Source: Castanea sativa (taxonomy: Eukaryota; Streptophyta; Magnoliopsida; Fagales; Fagaceae). Taken from it: DNA of 64,000 nt. The notes beneath the pieces are model-generated. The model was not told the DNA's origin, searched no databases, and saw nothing but the letters and a program-made list of their open reading frames with translations. This document shows positions 35,521-47,535 of this stretch, in pieces; positions within the stretch are counted from its first letter, which is position 1, and each line of letters starts with the position of its first letter. Made by a program: the position numbers and the translations under genes. The DNA is taken from the NCBI RefSeq assembly GCF_040712315.1, contig NC_134015.1, positions 59,163,964-59,227,963 of the forward strand. The letters are read 5' to 3'.

Positions 35521-37300
35521 AACTGACTCTTCACCTCCCTTCGCCGACCGTTCACCTCCCTTCGCTGATTCAACTCCCAACGCCGACTCGTAAGTTTCTT
35601 TCTCTTCTCTGTACTCTTTTCTTTTTTGTTGTTTTTTACAGTTTTTTTTTTTTGCTTGATTCTTTAAGTTCTATTTGGCAACACTTGATTTTGATGGACT
35701 TTTCAGATTCTATGCTCACCCAAGACTAAAGTTGGTCTCTCATCTTCCACCTTGACATTGAGAAGTATCAGCCCCAAGCTCATTCTTGGGCCTACTGTAC
35801 TGCTACAAGGTTTGTGAGGGAAGAGAGATATGGGTTATGTTTGAATTTGAATCATGATCTTGGCTGGTTTTGTTAATGAATTCTGCTTATTGTAATTGGA
35901 TATAATTTTTAAGCAACTTATTGTGTGATAAGTTTTGTGAGGGAAGAGAGATATGGGTTATGTTTGGTAATGTTGATGTACTGCGTCAAAGTTTATGTTT
36001 AGACTTAAAAATGTGGAGAATTGCTTTAATGGATTGTGTTGTTTCCTTTTTTTTTTTCTTTTTTTTCTTTTTTTGACTGAAGATTGTGTTGTTGTCAAAG
36101 TATGCTTTTTTGCATAATCTTGTTTGTCCCTCACTTGTATTTGTTGTTGTATGTGGCCAAAAGGTCCTACTTTTATTACATGTGGTATTGTCGTGTTCAT
36201 GCTATTTTGATTTGGTTGCTTTTGCTTTTGCAAGCCTTTGTGGTTCTTTTGCATGCATAGTGTACAGATCCTCCAACATTGACTTCGAGTGTAATTCGGT
36301 AGCAAAATTTAGATCGTTGTGAAAGTCACATCCAAACAAATATTACAGTCACTCACAAAACTTATTCAAACTGCAGGGGTTTTTGCTCTTGATTGGAAAT
36401 GGTTATTGTCTACATTTTTTTGTCTTTGAAATAAGATGTCTAATTTTATAATAATCTGTAAGGCTCATTTCACAATGTGGCTTGTCCTCGATGTTCACCA
36501 AACCAGGAACTTGATTTCAGTAAAAAATAACTTCATTTTATCCAATGCATGTAACATTGCTTGGTTATCCTAGTGTTAAAGATGACTTTATAAAATTAAA
36601 AGCAAAGGAAGTATACAAGAACTCATAGGGAGTAACCTTAGTATACAGGCTGCATAATAAAGGATCTCTCCCAAAGTTTAAATTGTAAATATATATATCA
36701 CTACATCTTATTTCTTTTCATTGTTTTGACAAAGAAGATCCTTTGCCATCTAGGCTTCAAGTGGGTTTGTCTAAGTTTGAATAGAGACCGTTCTCATTTT
36801 GTATAGATTTTTTTGGATGAGGGCTGCGTTGTTGTTGTTTGTGAACCGGAATGGTGGTTGTGGTTGTGGACTGGTGATTGTTTTAACATTTTGGTGACTT
36901 TGATGGTACCCTTTTTGGGTTGGCTGAAATTGTTGTGAAATGTTTTTGGGTCTCAGTTTTGGGTCTTCACTTTGATAAAGTTAGATTATTGTTTTATGGT
37001 TTAGTTAGATATTTTAGATTATTTTTTGTGTTCCTCAATTTTCAATTTTTTTTCTCTTTCTGCAGGAAAGCATTTCGACAGTAAGTGTACCTTTGGCAAA
37101 AACTAGTGATTGATCACTCCTGGCCTAGTGCCTTTGCTTCTTTTTATTATGAGGATCATTTTCAAGATTGAAGTATTTATAAATTTAACTTTTCTTTTGT
37201 AGGTTAAATACACATTTTTTGCAATAATTTTGGATTTTTTCTGAAAGTTGTAAGCTTAGCTTGAGCAAAGTAAGTAAATTTTAGTAGAAAACCTTATAAA

Positions 37301-37830
37301 ACTCTATACGTGTGATGTTGGAAATTGGATTTGTGGTGGTATGTTGTGTTGGAGCAAGCGGGTGGCTTGCATGGTGTTATAAGGTGGGTTAAACTAATAT
37401 TGGGAGTGTTTTTCATTTCTTGCAAATGTTAATGAGTATTGTTGATTAGATGTGATGAATAGTATTCTATTTGATTTAAATACTTGTAAAACTCTATACT
37501 TGTGATATTTGTGATTGGTTTTGTGGTGGTATGTTGTGTTGGAGCAAACGGGTGGCTTGCATGGTATTATAAGGTGGGTTAAACTAATATTGGGAGTGTT
37601 TTTCATTTCTTGCAAATGTTAATGAGTATTGTTGATTAGATGTGATGAATAGTATTTTATTTGATTTAAATACTTGTAAAACTCTATACTTGTGATATTT
37701 GTGATTGGTTTTGTGGTGGTATGTTGTGTTGGAGCAAGCGGGTGGCTTGCATGATGTTATAAGGTGGGTTAAACTAATATTGGAGTGTTTTTCATTTCTT
37801 GCATGATTTTATTTGATTTCAAAACTTGTG
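37301..37830. repeat. 190-bp tandem repeat, nearly three copies, in the CACTA element
   Basis: Units start with ACTCTATAC at 37301, 37491 and 37681. The second and third are almost identical; the last is truncated at about 37830. The segment lies just before the transposase ATG at 37948, probably in an intron or 5' UTR. Confidence 0.88.
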
Positions 37831-37947
37831 CATTCATGAATGAGATAGAACTTTATCTAAGTAGCTTATAGACTTAGATGTTAGAATACATTATGCATGA
37901 GTTATTCTTATTTTACTAAAGTAGCATTTACCTTATTGTAGTCAAAC

Positions 37948-40900
37948 ATGGATAAAAGTTGGATGCCAATGGCTAAGACACCTGATGGTAGATTAAGTCG
38001 TCAATATATTGAAGGGGTCAATACATTTATTAATTTTGCAAGATCAGTTGTGGACTTGAGTGGTAATATTCTATACCCGTGTATTCACTGTGTGAATTGC
38101 TATCGACAATCTCTTCAAATTGTGCGTATCCATTTGCTTCATCGTGGGATTATGCAATCTTACGTTAATTGGTATAATCATGGAGAACCTCGTGTATTGA
38201 ACGAGAACATTCATGATAATGAAATGTCGGATGGTGATCATATGGATGGTATCGATGCCTTGGTAGGTGACCGAATTAGAGGGGAACCAAGAAATGCAAC
38301 CGAAGATGAGGAGGAGCGTCATTTTGACAAACTTGAGGAAGATGCAAAGCGTGAGTTGTATCCGGGTTGCACTGATTATAGTATCTTGAAGTTTGTTATT
38401 GAGATGTTGAATGTAAAGGTAATGACTAACTTGAGTAATAAGGGACTTGATATGATGCTAGAATTGCTAACAAAGGTTTTATCAAAAGATAACTTGGTTC
38501 CAAGGTCAACTTATGAAGCAAAGAAGATATTACGTGGCTTGGGCATGTCATATAAGCATATAGATGCATGCAAAAATGATTGTGCACTATTTTGGAAGGA
38601 AAATGAAAATCTTGATAAATGTCCGGTGTGTGAGACGCCTAGGTACAAGGATACACGTGCCCAAGGTAAAAAAATTCCTCATAAGGTATTGCGTTACTTC
38701 CCGTTGACACCGAGATTAAGGAGATTGTACATGTTAGGCCAAAGAGCTAAGGACATGATATGGTATATAGACAAACGAGTGGATGATGGGATAATGAGGC
38801 ATCCGGCTGATAGTGAGGAGTGGAAGGAGTTTGATTTACAACATCCTGATTTTGCCCTCGAACCTCGCAATGTAAGGTTGGGATTGGCTACTGATGGATT
38901 TAACCCTTTTGGAAATATGAACAACAACTATAGTATGTGGCCTGTCATACTTATCCCCTATAACCTACCGTCTTGACTGGTTATGAAGGAGCCATATTTT
39001 ATGTTGTCTTTGCTTATTCCTAGTCCCCATCAACCAGGAAATGAGATTGATACTTACTTGAAACCATTGGTTGACGAGTTGAAGGAGTTGTGGGAAGAAG
39101 GTGTAGAAACTTATGATGCTTATAGTAAAGAGCATTTTCAGATGCGTGCAACTTTGTTGTGGACAATACATGACTATCCTGGATTTGGTAACGTGTCTGG
39201 GTGGAGGACAAAGGGTTATCATTCTTGTTACACTTGCAACGATGAACCATATTCAGAAGCTTTGTAAAGTAAAATTGGATTTATTAACCATCGAGCTTTT
39301 TTGCCTATGGAACATCGTTGGAGACATAGTCGGTTGCATAATGGTTTATCGGAGAAACAGAAGAGATCTTTAGAGTTACAAGTGGGAAGATACAAGAGTA
39401 GTTAGATAGAATGCCAAATATAATTTTAGGAAAGCATCCAAGTAATAAGAAAAGACAACTCATTGGGGAGCCAAATTGGTCAAAGGTAAGTATTTTGTAT
39501 AAGCTTCCATACTGGAAGAATAAGAAGCTTAAGCACAACATTGATGTCATGCATGTGGAGAAGAACATTAGTGAGAGTACTTACGGTACTTTGTTGGGCA
39601 TTGAGGGGAGAAACAAGGATACTGACAAGGCACGGATAGACTTGCAAAATATGAACTTTAGGCACACGTTGCATTTGAAACAACGTCCTGATGGATCATA
39701 TGACAAGCCTCGGGCTTTTTTTTCATTAAGCCCAAATGAAAGGGATGCTTTCTATGACTTTTTGAAATCAGTCAAGTATCCGGATGGCTATGCAGCTAAC
39801 ATATCAAGGTCAGTGAATGCAAAAAATGGTAGATTATCTGGTTTGAAAAGCCACGACTGTCATGTGCTACTACAATGAATTCTTCCAATTGGGTTGCGAG
39901 GGTTTGTACATAAAGATATTAGTATTGTATTGTTTGAGTTGGGCAGCTTTTTTCAAGACTTATGCTCAAGGACCCTAAAGCGGAGTGAATTGGAGAAACT
40001 AGAAGAACGTATAGTTCTTATACTATGCAAGCTTGAGAGGTTCTTTCCTCCAGCATTCTTTGATGTTATGGTCCACATTGCTGTTCACTTACCTCGAGAA
40101 GCAATTTTAGGAGACCCGGTACAATATCGATGGATGTACCCAATTGAAAGGTAATTAGACCCTTTAATGTATCCATCAATTGTATCTTTCCCACGTGGTA
40201 TAAAATCACATAATGTGTATATTTTTTCCTCGTAGGTACCTTGGAAAATTGAAAAGATACGTATCGAATCGAGCTCGACTAGAAGGTTCGATTGCAGAGG
40301 CTTACATTCTCAAAGAATGTATTAACAACTGGTCTTTGTATATTGATGGAATTGAAACTGTGCATAATCGAAGAGAAAGAAATGAAGATTTTGGTGATTC
40401 TAGTGAAGGATTGATAGTTTTTTCATAGACTGCCCGACCTACAAGTGGTAGGCAGAATGATGGCAACTTGTCTCATGCATTACTTGATACTGCTCATTGG
40501 TACTTATTGTACAATAGTCCTGAACTAGAGCCTTATTTAAAGTATGTGATTTCATATGCATGTATTGTTTGATCAAGTTTTGAATATTATCTGCAATGCT
40601 TAGCTGAAAATAAATCACCTTATTTTTAACAGTGAACACAAAAATACATTGCATAATCCTACTGGAGAAGCCATAACTCAAATCCAACGACAAGAGTTTT
40701 CCAAGTGGTTCAGAGAACGTGTAAGACATTTGAAATTTAATCACACACTAATAAAAATTAAACATTTAAATAGTTTCGTCATTACTTATTACTAATTAAT
40801 ATCACTTGTTGTATGTCATTATAGATGAATAGATTGAAAGTTAATGAGTCACCAGAAGCTACTAAAGAATTATGGTCATTAGCAAATGGTCCTAAGCCGC

Positions 40901-41542
40901 ATGTGAAGGAGTACACAGTTTGTATGGTCAATGGTGTAAAGTTCCATACAAGGGACTTAGACAGTCGTTGTGTAACCCAAAACAGTGGTGTATGTACGGA
41001 AGGGGACCATGGGGGAGAAATGCACGACTTCGATGGTCATATGTGCAAAATTTGGGAATTGAAGTATGTGTTTCGCCATAAAGTTGTTTTATTCCAGTGT
41101 GAATGGTACAATACTAGTACCAATGGTCGAAGGAGAACAATAAGAACTGATGCACACTGCACAAGCATTGATGTTACAAGTCGGTGGTATGAAAATGACC
41201 CTTTTATACTTCCTAGTCAAGCGAGACAAGTTTTTTACCTTCAAGATACCAAATTGGGTGAACCTTGGAAAATTGTGCAATCCATCCAACATAAGGGGAG
41301 TGTTTGATGTCCCGGAAGTCGGGGGTGGAGAATCCAATGATAATACAGAAGATAGTGACGCATTTCAACAAGAAGCGATTGTTGATGTTGTCTCTATCAA
41401 TGTTGAGGACAATATTATTGACTATTGTATGGGTGATGTTGAAACTGAGGTTGTTCTTGAAGGTGGAACTTCAAGAGATGCTAATCAAAATGAAGAGCAT
41501 GACATACCTGATGTTGATCTTGATATGGATTATGATATGTAG
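37948..41542 (+). pseudogene. CACTA TNP2-like transposase, broken
   Basis: Begins MDKSWMPMAK (transposase-associated domain with C-x2-C near residues 49-52), then the Transposase_21 core (CPVCETPRY; PLTPRLRRLY; ATDGFNPFGNM; a PGFGNVSGWRTKGYHSC segment). Further on are regions like DUF4218 (39411-40151: KLPYWKNKKLKHNIDVMHVEKN, then LPREAILGDPVQYRWMYPIER) and DUF4216 (40825-41307). Probable introns lie at about 40152-40235, 40540-40631 and 40720-40824. Disruptions are TGA at 38974 (expected Trp), a stop near 39265, a frame change before 39411, TGA at 39876 (expected Arg), TAG at 40426 (expected Gln), and a frameshift near 41285 after which an acidic C-terminus ends at 41542. The enzyme would cut at the CACTA ends in the nucleus. 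Confidence 0.9.
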
Positions 41543-41816
41543 AGTTCATAAAAATTGTCTTAAATGTTGTGTGCTTATCTTAAAGTTTTATGCTTGTCTA
41601 AGTAGCAATTGTTTTGTACTTATCTTGAACTTGATATGGATAGTGATGTGGCCATTTGTTGTGTTGAGTTAGTAGTAATTGTGTTTAAATTTGCACTTGT
41701 GAATTGCTTGATATGGATAATGGCGTAGACTATGATATGTAAAGTTAGTAGTAATTGTTATTGAGATGTTTTGTACTTATTTTGAACTTAATGACATCAA
41801 TACATAGTTTCAAAAA

Positions 41817-43956
41817 ATGCCCAAAAAGGCCAAATACACTCATAACATACCGAGGTATGAGATGGCAAGATTGGATAAAATGAGGCAAAACCAAGAGAGA
41901 ATTAATGCTTTGGGATTAAAGCACATCTCAACTTCTCTAAAGGATACTGCTCAGTCCAATTGTGCAAAAGGGAAAAGAAGTAGAGCTAGTGTTGTGGTAG
42001 ATGATGATTATGTACCACCTATTGGTGACGATGACAATGATGATGAGTCATCTAATTCTGTAATCCATAAGGTACAATAGATGTTCCATAGGATACAATA
42101 GATGATAATAATTTTATTGTTCAATTACTTGTAATAACTTTGTTGTTCCATTATATGTATGTTTGTTAGTTACAGATGGCACCAGGACGACTTACACGCT
42201 CATGAGGTGAGGCATCTATCCCGGTTGTTCAATTTACGGTCCAATCTACGGAAACACCTCCTGAAGTAAATCCTCCAATTCAAAGTTCTTCTAGTGCGGA
42301 GGCGCAGACTACTAGCGCATTAACTAGCATGACTGGTAATTACATAGAACATACTTAATTATAACTGCACCCTGTTTTTACTATTGAGATTATACTTCAC
42401 TTAATTTAGTTATAATATACATGGAATGTATAATTTCTTAACATTAATAATGTTTAAATAGGATCTGCTAGCAGAAATACCCGTGGAACAACACGTGGTA
42501 TAGTAGTACGGGCACTTGTTGAAAAAAATGGTAAGTTACCAGTACGTATAGCTGCAGAATATGATGCTCCTGTTGGGAAGAATGCGTGCAAGCTTGTCAA
42601 TCAAATTGGCCTATAAGTGCGAAGTAATTTGTCCAGTTACAACGTGAAAAATTGGAAAAATGTTGATGCTGCTACTAGAGATGTGGTGCTTCAAAATATC
42701 GCGGTAAATTTACATTGATAACATCTAACTCGTCATTGTTGTCACTAAGCATATTAAATTCATATAATAGTATTTTAATAATATATATAAACTTCATTTT
42801 ACAGGATCAGTTTGAGCTACAAGGGGATTCCAACTTGGTAACGAAAACATTAAATACAAAATGTGGAAGATTATTGAGTTCTAACTCCTACAAGTTGCAT
42901 CAAGCTTATAAAAAGCTCGTACAATCTCATGGTGCTGACTATGCAAGAAGCCACCCGCCAAAGAATGCCAAACTTGAGCTGTGGACTGAACTTATTGATG
43001 AGAGATGGACCAATAAGGATTGGCTGGTAAATTATTTATGCATATATTATTATTATCCAATGTTTACTATATTATGTTGTAAACTAATTAGATTAATACT
43101 TAGATAAAGTAAATGCATACTGTTTTATTCATAATCTAATAGATATCTTGAATGTTGTTTATTAGGAAAAATCAATAAAGAACTCTGAAAATAGGAAGAA
43201 AACTTCAGGCAAACATAGATGCAGGACAAAGGCACTTGCTGTTAGGGTTGATGAGGAGGTGCTATTTTTTCATTTTTCTTAAACTTTAGTATATTACATG
43301 TTGTGATTAATAAGTATAACTATCTAACACTTGAATGTTAATTAATCAGACAAATAGTAATGATGGTCAAGTTCCTGAATTGGCAAAAATCTTCAAAGAT
43401 GTTCATTTCAATCTAAATACAAATATGTGGATATACCATGAGGATGAAGCTACATATATATGTATATCATTCCATCCTTATCATTCCATCTCTATCATGT
43501 TTGTAAAGCTATAACATATGTATTATTAATGTTGTGATTGTTTGTTTCTTTTTTTCTCCTTTTCAAATGATAGGAAAATATTCTCAAAGTGCAAGAGGAT
43601 CATTGTCAAGATCCTAATGCAATTCCCTTACACAAGAGGAGATCTCAAACTTGGTTTTTAAGAAGAAGTCCGGTGTTGTAAAAGGACTTGGCATGAGACC
43701 TTCTTCTTCTCTAGTAACCACCGCCTCATCTAATTCCTCGGTGGAGTATATTCAATGGTTAGAAAATGAGATCATTGAGCTCAAAGAGGCAAGAGCGAAG
43801 GACCAAGAGGAGCGAGTTAGGGACCAAGAGGCACGAGCTAGGGACCAAGAGGCACGAGCTAAGCAAGAAGAGGTCCAAAAGAATATTCTTAATTTTTTAA
43901 GGAGGAATGGTTATGATGACGCTCTTACCTATGGGAGTGGTTCAACTTCAAGTTAA
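41817..43956 (+). pseudogene. CACTA second gene (Ptta/En/Spm plant transposase-like, TNPA-type)
   Basis: Plus-strand exons appear separated by short GT-AG introns: 41817-42080 (basic start, acidic DDDNDDES end), a piece near 42178-42350, then about 42462-42705 (NTRGTTRG..GKLPVRIAAEYDAPVG). These are followed by 42805-43025 (CGRLLSSNSYKLHQAYKKL..HPPKNAKLELWTELIDERW), 43165-43258, 43350-43460 and 43575-43956. The middle exons match the plant Ptta/En/Spm transposase-like domain. The last exon is a Glu/Arg/Gln-rich coiled coil with repeats of A-R-A-x-D-Q-E, then FLRRNGYDDAL. In-frame stops (TGA near 42202, TAA near 42614) indicate decay. In En/Spm the second protein binds the subterminal repeats. 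Confidence 0.75.
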
Positions 43957-44429
43957 AACATGTTTTGGTTAGTACTTTCTTTTAGCAATTGACCCATATT
44001 ACATGGTGTGACTACTCTTAATGTATTGTTAGAAATGTTTCTTCTAACATAATTAATGTTTTTACTTTATGATTTTAATGTAGTATTGGTTTTATATTTG
44101 TGCAGATTTCTTATTGGTGGTTTTAGGAAGATTTACTTTTGGCATTACTTGAAGACATGAGGACATCTTCCGTTAGTTCTAATTATATTATGCTACACTT
44201 TTTGTATTGTTATAAAACATCTTGAGTTATTGTATATGTTGAAAACAATTATTGTATGAAAGGAGTTTGAATTAGATACTTGTTTTATTTTTTACTTGTG
44301 GAATGTATGGATTTTTTTTTATAAATGCGTTGTTGAAATAAATGTATTATTAAAATGTGAGGTTTTAGTAATGTAAAAACAGGTTACAGGTTAATATCAA
44401 AACCATGAAAAAAATGAAAACAGAAAATA

Positions 44430-44905
44430 AGTTTTAGTGACGAAATATTTCGTCACTAAATGTAACAAAATTTTGTAAGAAATGGTTTTAGTGACGAAAA
44501 TTTTCATCACTATATGTGCATGGATTTTCTTTAAAATAGTTTTAGTGACGAACTTTTTCGTCACTATATGTACCCGATAAATAGTTTTAGTGACGACATT
44601 ATTCGTCACTAAATATGATTTAATAAACTAAAGTGTTTTTAGTGACGAAATATTTTCGTCACTGAATAGTGTTTTTAGTGAGGAAAACATTTAGTGACAA
44701 AACGTTTTCGTCTCTAAAAGTTTAAAAAAAAAAAAAAATCAAATCGGACTTTTAGTGACGAAATTTTTCGTCACCAGGACTTTTAATGACGGGGTTTCAG
44801 CGACGAAATGAATTTCGTCACTAAAAGTCCAATTTCGTCACTAAAAGTTTTTTGTGATGAAATATTGGAATTTTAGTGACGAATTTTTTCGTCACTGAAA
44901 ATACA
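44430..44905. repeat. CACTA right subterminal repeat array
   Basis: About a dozen TAGTGACGAAA-type motifs in both orientations, mirroring 34620-35095. Many form short palindromes with a TATTT or TTTT centre. Confidence 0.88.
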
Positions 44906-45380
44906 TTTTGTTGTAGTGGAAGTATATGCTGCTGGAATAAAACAGTGAACAGTAAGGGACATGCCTAACTTTGAGGATTTAATTCTAAAGTTATGGTGAA
45001 TGTTTTGAGCTATAATTTAATATGCTTATCATTTAGAATGTCTAAATAATATATATATTTTATGTAGCTTGGTTCAAGGTATGGTACTCAAAGGAGGGGT
45101 TCTAAACCATCTGATTGTTATTTTTATGAAGCTGTCTTGTTCAATGCACATTGCCATGTGAGTGTACACGATTATATGACCATGCTCAAAAGAGTTTATG
45201 TTTATGCATGCATTATTGCGCTAATCTCAAAGCACCTTTTGAAATGAATTTGGCTCTTCTAGAGATATGAGATTAAGTGGTCCACATACTACGAGGCAAC
45301 AGATTCCTCTCTACTCTGTCTAGAGTTAGCCATAACTTGGTAGAAGTGAATTGTAGAGGTTTCCCACAAACGGCACCAAT

Positions 45381-45735
45381 TGTAAGTGCTCAAAATTTAC
45401 AGGTCCAAGCCCACTTAGATCAGTGGTACATTGTCCTTCAAATCAAGTCCAAGCAATAGAATTTGTTGAAAGAGTGAGAAACAAGTCCATGTGCAATACT
45501 ACACTAAGCCTAAGCTTAAGGCTGAAGAGCCCAGATTAACAGATTAAGGTGATTTAATCAACAATTGAGGATAAAGTCCTCCTCGACCAAGTCTGAGGAT
45601 CAACTACTTGTATATAAATTCAGTTCAAGTTTTACACAAGGTTGTTCACAGTTCTGTTTCCTATTCTAATGGTTCTTAAAATGTTCATCCCTTTTTCTGG
45701 GGGGTTCCCTTCCTTTTATATCCCTTTTTCCGAGG
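45381..45735 (-). repeat. gypsy LTR fragment (right, 5' side of the composite element)
   Basis: Matches about 2775 to 3085 of the complete LTR. It starts directly after the primer-binding-like motif (minus strand TTGGTGCCGTTTGTGGG) and ends inside the LTR near CCCTTTTTCCGAGG. It includes the G-rich stretch absent from the first LTR. The right half is missing. Confidence 0.8.
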
Positions 45736-45937
45736 TAATATTATCATATTGATTTGCAATTGAAGAAAAATACAAAGTATGACATATATACATATATACA
45801 TGTCTTCCTGCATTAGTTTTAGAAAAAAGTATTAAATATGACCAAAATTAGACTACATATACAAGAAATAATATTTATATAAATTAAATATAACAAAGTC
45901 ACTATAAGCAACCATAACAAAAATAGCAGTTAAATTC

Positions 45938-47255
45938 AACCAAGTTATAGTACTATGATTAAAAATAAATTCAAAATCAATTTCATTCATCCCAACTAAA
46001 TTTAAAATCAATTTTATTCCTACTAATAGTCTAATAGTGTACCCTCTTAGTCTCTTTACTCTCCAATGATAATTCCAACACCAGTACAACATAGGTCTTT
46101 GAATAGCTATGGGATATGTCCTCACTCAAAAAAAAAAAATGTGAAATATGCCTCCCATGTCTTTGAGGAAGAGAGGAAAAGTCAATATGATGAAAAGTAG
46201 GAAATTGGGGTGGGGCATTTTTATGGCTACGTATTGGAAGAGGGACCAAATTTTTCTCATAGGGGGGCCAACTCTTAAATGAGAAAGTGAGGCCTATTTT
46301 TTCCTTGGGGGGGGGGGGGGCATGCATAAATTGCCTCCGCCCCTGGGTTTAGACATAATCTCAACCAAATTATAGTACTATGATTAAAAATAAATTCAAA
46401 ATCAATTTCATTCATCCCAACTAAATTTAAAATCAATTTTATTCCTACTAATAGTCTAATAATGTACCCTCTCAGTCTCTCTACTCTCTAATGATAATTC
46501 CCACACCAGTACAACATAGGTCTTTGAATAGCTATGGGATATGTCCTCACTCAAAAAAAATGTGAAATATGCCTCACATGTCTTTTTTTTTTGGCTGAAT
46601 GCCTCACATGTCTTTAAGAAAGAAAGGAAAAGTCAAAATGATGAAAAGTAGGAAATTGGGGTGGGGCATTTTTATGGCTACGTATTGGAAGAGGGGCCAA
46701 GTTTTTCTCATAGGGGAGCCGGCTCTTAAATGAGAAAGTGAGACCTATTTTTTCCTTTTTGGGGGGGGGAGGGGGGCATGCATAATTTGCCTCCGCCCCT
46801 GGGTTTAGACATAATCTATTACTTGTAAATTCAACCAAATTATAGTACTATGATTAAAAATAAATTCAAAATCAATTTCATTCATCCCAACTAAATTTAA
46901 AATCAATTTTATTCCTACTAATAGTCTAATAGTGTACCCTCTCAGTCTCTCTACTCTCTAATGATAATTCCCACACCAGTACAACATAGGTCTTTGAATA
47001 GTTATGGGATATGTCCTCACTCAAAAAAAATGTGAAATATGCCTCACATGTCTTTGAGAAAGAAAGGAAAAGTCAAAATGATGAAAAGTAGGAAATTGGG
47101 GTGGGGCATTTTTATGGCTACGTATTAGAAGAGGGGCCAAGTTTTTCTCATAGGGGGGGCCAGCTCTTAAATGAGAAATTGAGACCTATTTTTTCCTTTG
47201 GGGGGGGGGGGGGCGCATGCATAATTTGCCTCCGCCCCTGGGTTTAGACATAATC
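45938..47255. repeat. Three tandem copies of a ~420-470-bp unit upstream of P450 gene 3
   Basis: Units start CAACCAAxTTATAGTACTATG at about 45938, 46362 and 46833. Each ends with a run of 8-14 G, GCATGCATAATTTGCCTCC, then CGCCCCTGGGTTTAGACATAATCT. The last 16 bp are the same as the native P450 upstream sequence at 3788 and 20815. Copies 2 and 3 are more alike than copy 1; copy 2 has an extra ~25-bp T-rich insertion near 46580. Minus-strand Pro-rich ORFs here come from the G tracts. The array ends about 280 bp before the gene 3 ATG. Confidence 0.88.
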
Positions 47256-47535
47256 TATTACTTGTGAAGAGAAAGTCCCCAATTAGCAACAAAGTCATAT
47301 ATATTATCCTCATCCTTAATATGTTAATTAATTACTAAATTGTTTATAATATCATCATGGTGTGATCCCACCATTCTAGCAATAATTCAGTACTTTCATT
47401 CATATTGGACTTGGTGTACTTGAAGCCCACAAAACTCAATTCAATAAATCCACATTCATCACTAATTAAAAGTTGAAACATCGAGGACAACCATCTTATT
47501 CTAAACTTCCCAAAAGTTTCCTTCAGAAAGAGAAA
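47256..47535 (+). promoter_or_regulatory. Proximal upstream region of P450 gene 3
   Basis: Nearly identical to the region before gene 1, with TATATATT at about 47296-47303, and without the hAT element: it shows the empty site near 47260. Poly-G tandem repeats abut its upstream side. The start codon context AGAAAATGGG is shared by all three complete genes. Confidence 0.5.

Larger units (their letters stand above)
34606..44918 (+). mobile_element. CACTA (En/Spm) DNA transposon, 10.3 kb, boundary-complete
   Basis: Starts CACTACAACAAAATG and ends with its exact reverse complement, with 21 terminal bp identical. The flanking 3-bp duplication is GAA (34603-34605 and 44919-44921), as expected for CACTA elements. 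Both subterminal regions are packed with TTTAGTGACGAAA / TTTCGTCACTAAA motifs in both orientations. It contains a TNP2-type transposase gene (from 37948) and a second Ptta/En/Spm-type gene (41817-43956) on the plus strand. Coding regions carry several stops, so the copy is probably not autonomous, although its ends look intact and could be moved in trans. Confidence 0.95.
33022..45268. mobile_element. Insertion replacing gypsy gag: LTR-like sequence starting TGTAACACCCC
   Basis: Comparison with 1184-2660 shows that the gag segment is absent and replaced by sequence from 33022 to about 45268. It starts TGTAACACCCCAACCC, the common start of a class of plant LTRs, and has a CT-rich leader-like stretch at 33470-33730. 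On the right it ends near AGTGGTCCACA, where gypsy homology resumes. Most of its length is the later CACTA element. Without that, about 1.9 kb remain, probably a solo or partial LTR. No CA end or target duplication was found, so the borders and class are uncertain. ORFs at 33357-33726 are not convincing. Confidence 0.45.
24207..45735 (-). mobile_element. Composite block founded on a Tat-lineage Ty3/gypsy element
   Basis: In minus orientation the order from right to left is: LTR fragment (45735-45381), primer-binding-like site, a gap where gag should be, protease (~33.0-32.6 kb), RT, RNase H, second archaeal-type RNase H, integrase (29.5 kb), an antisense ORF region (27.7-25.3 kb) and an LTR fragment (24668-24207). 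A second RNase H and an antisense ORF after integrase are features of the Tat lineage of plant gypsy elements. Later insertions inside are a Tourist MITE (25106-25337), an inverted-repeat element (27708-28799), and a large insertion at 33022-45268 that itself hosts a CACTA transposon. Every coding part is broken. Confidence 0.82.

Noticed and set aside
46031..46838. Pro-rich minus-strand ORFs of 74-98 aa
   Set aside because: Products of G/C homopolymer runs in the tandem 450-bp repeats; they recur with each unit and shift frame with G-run length.
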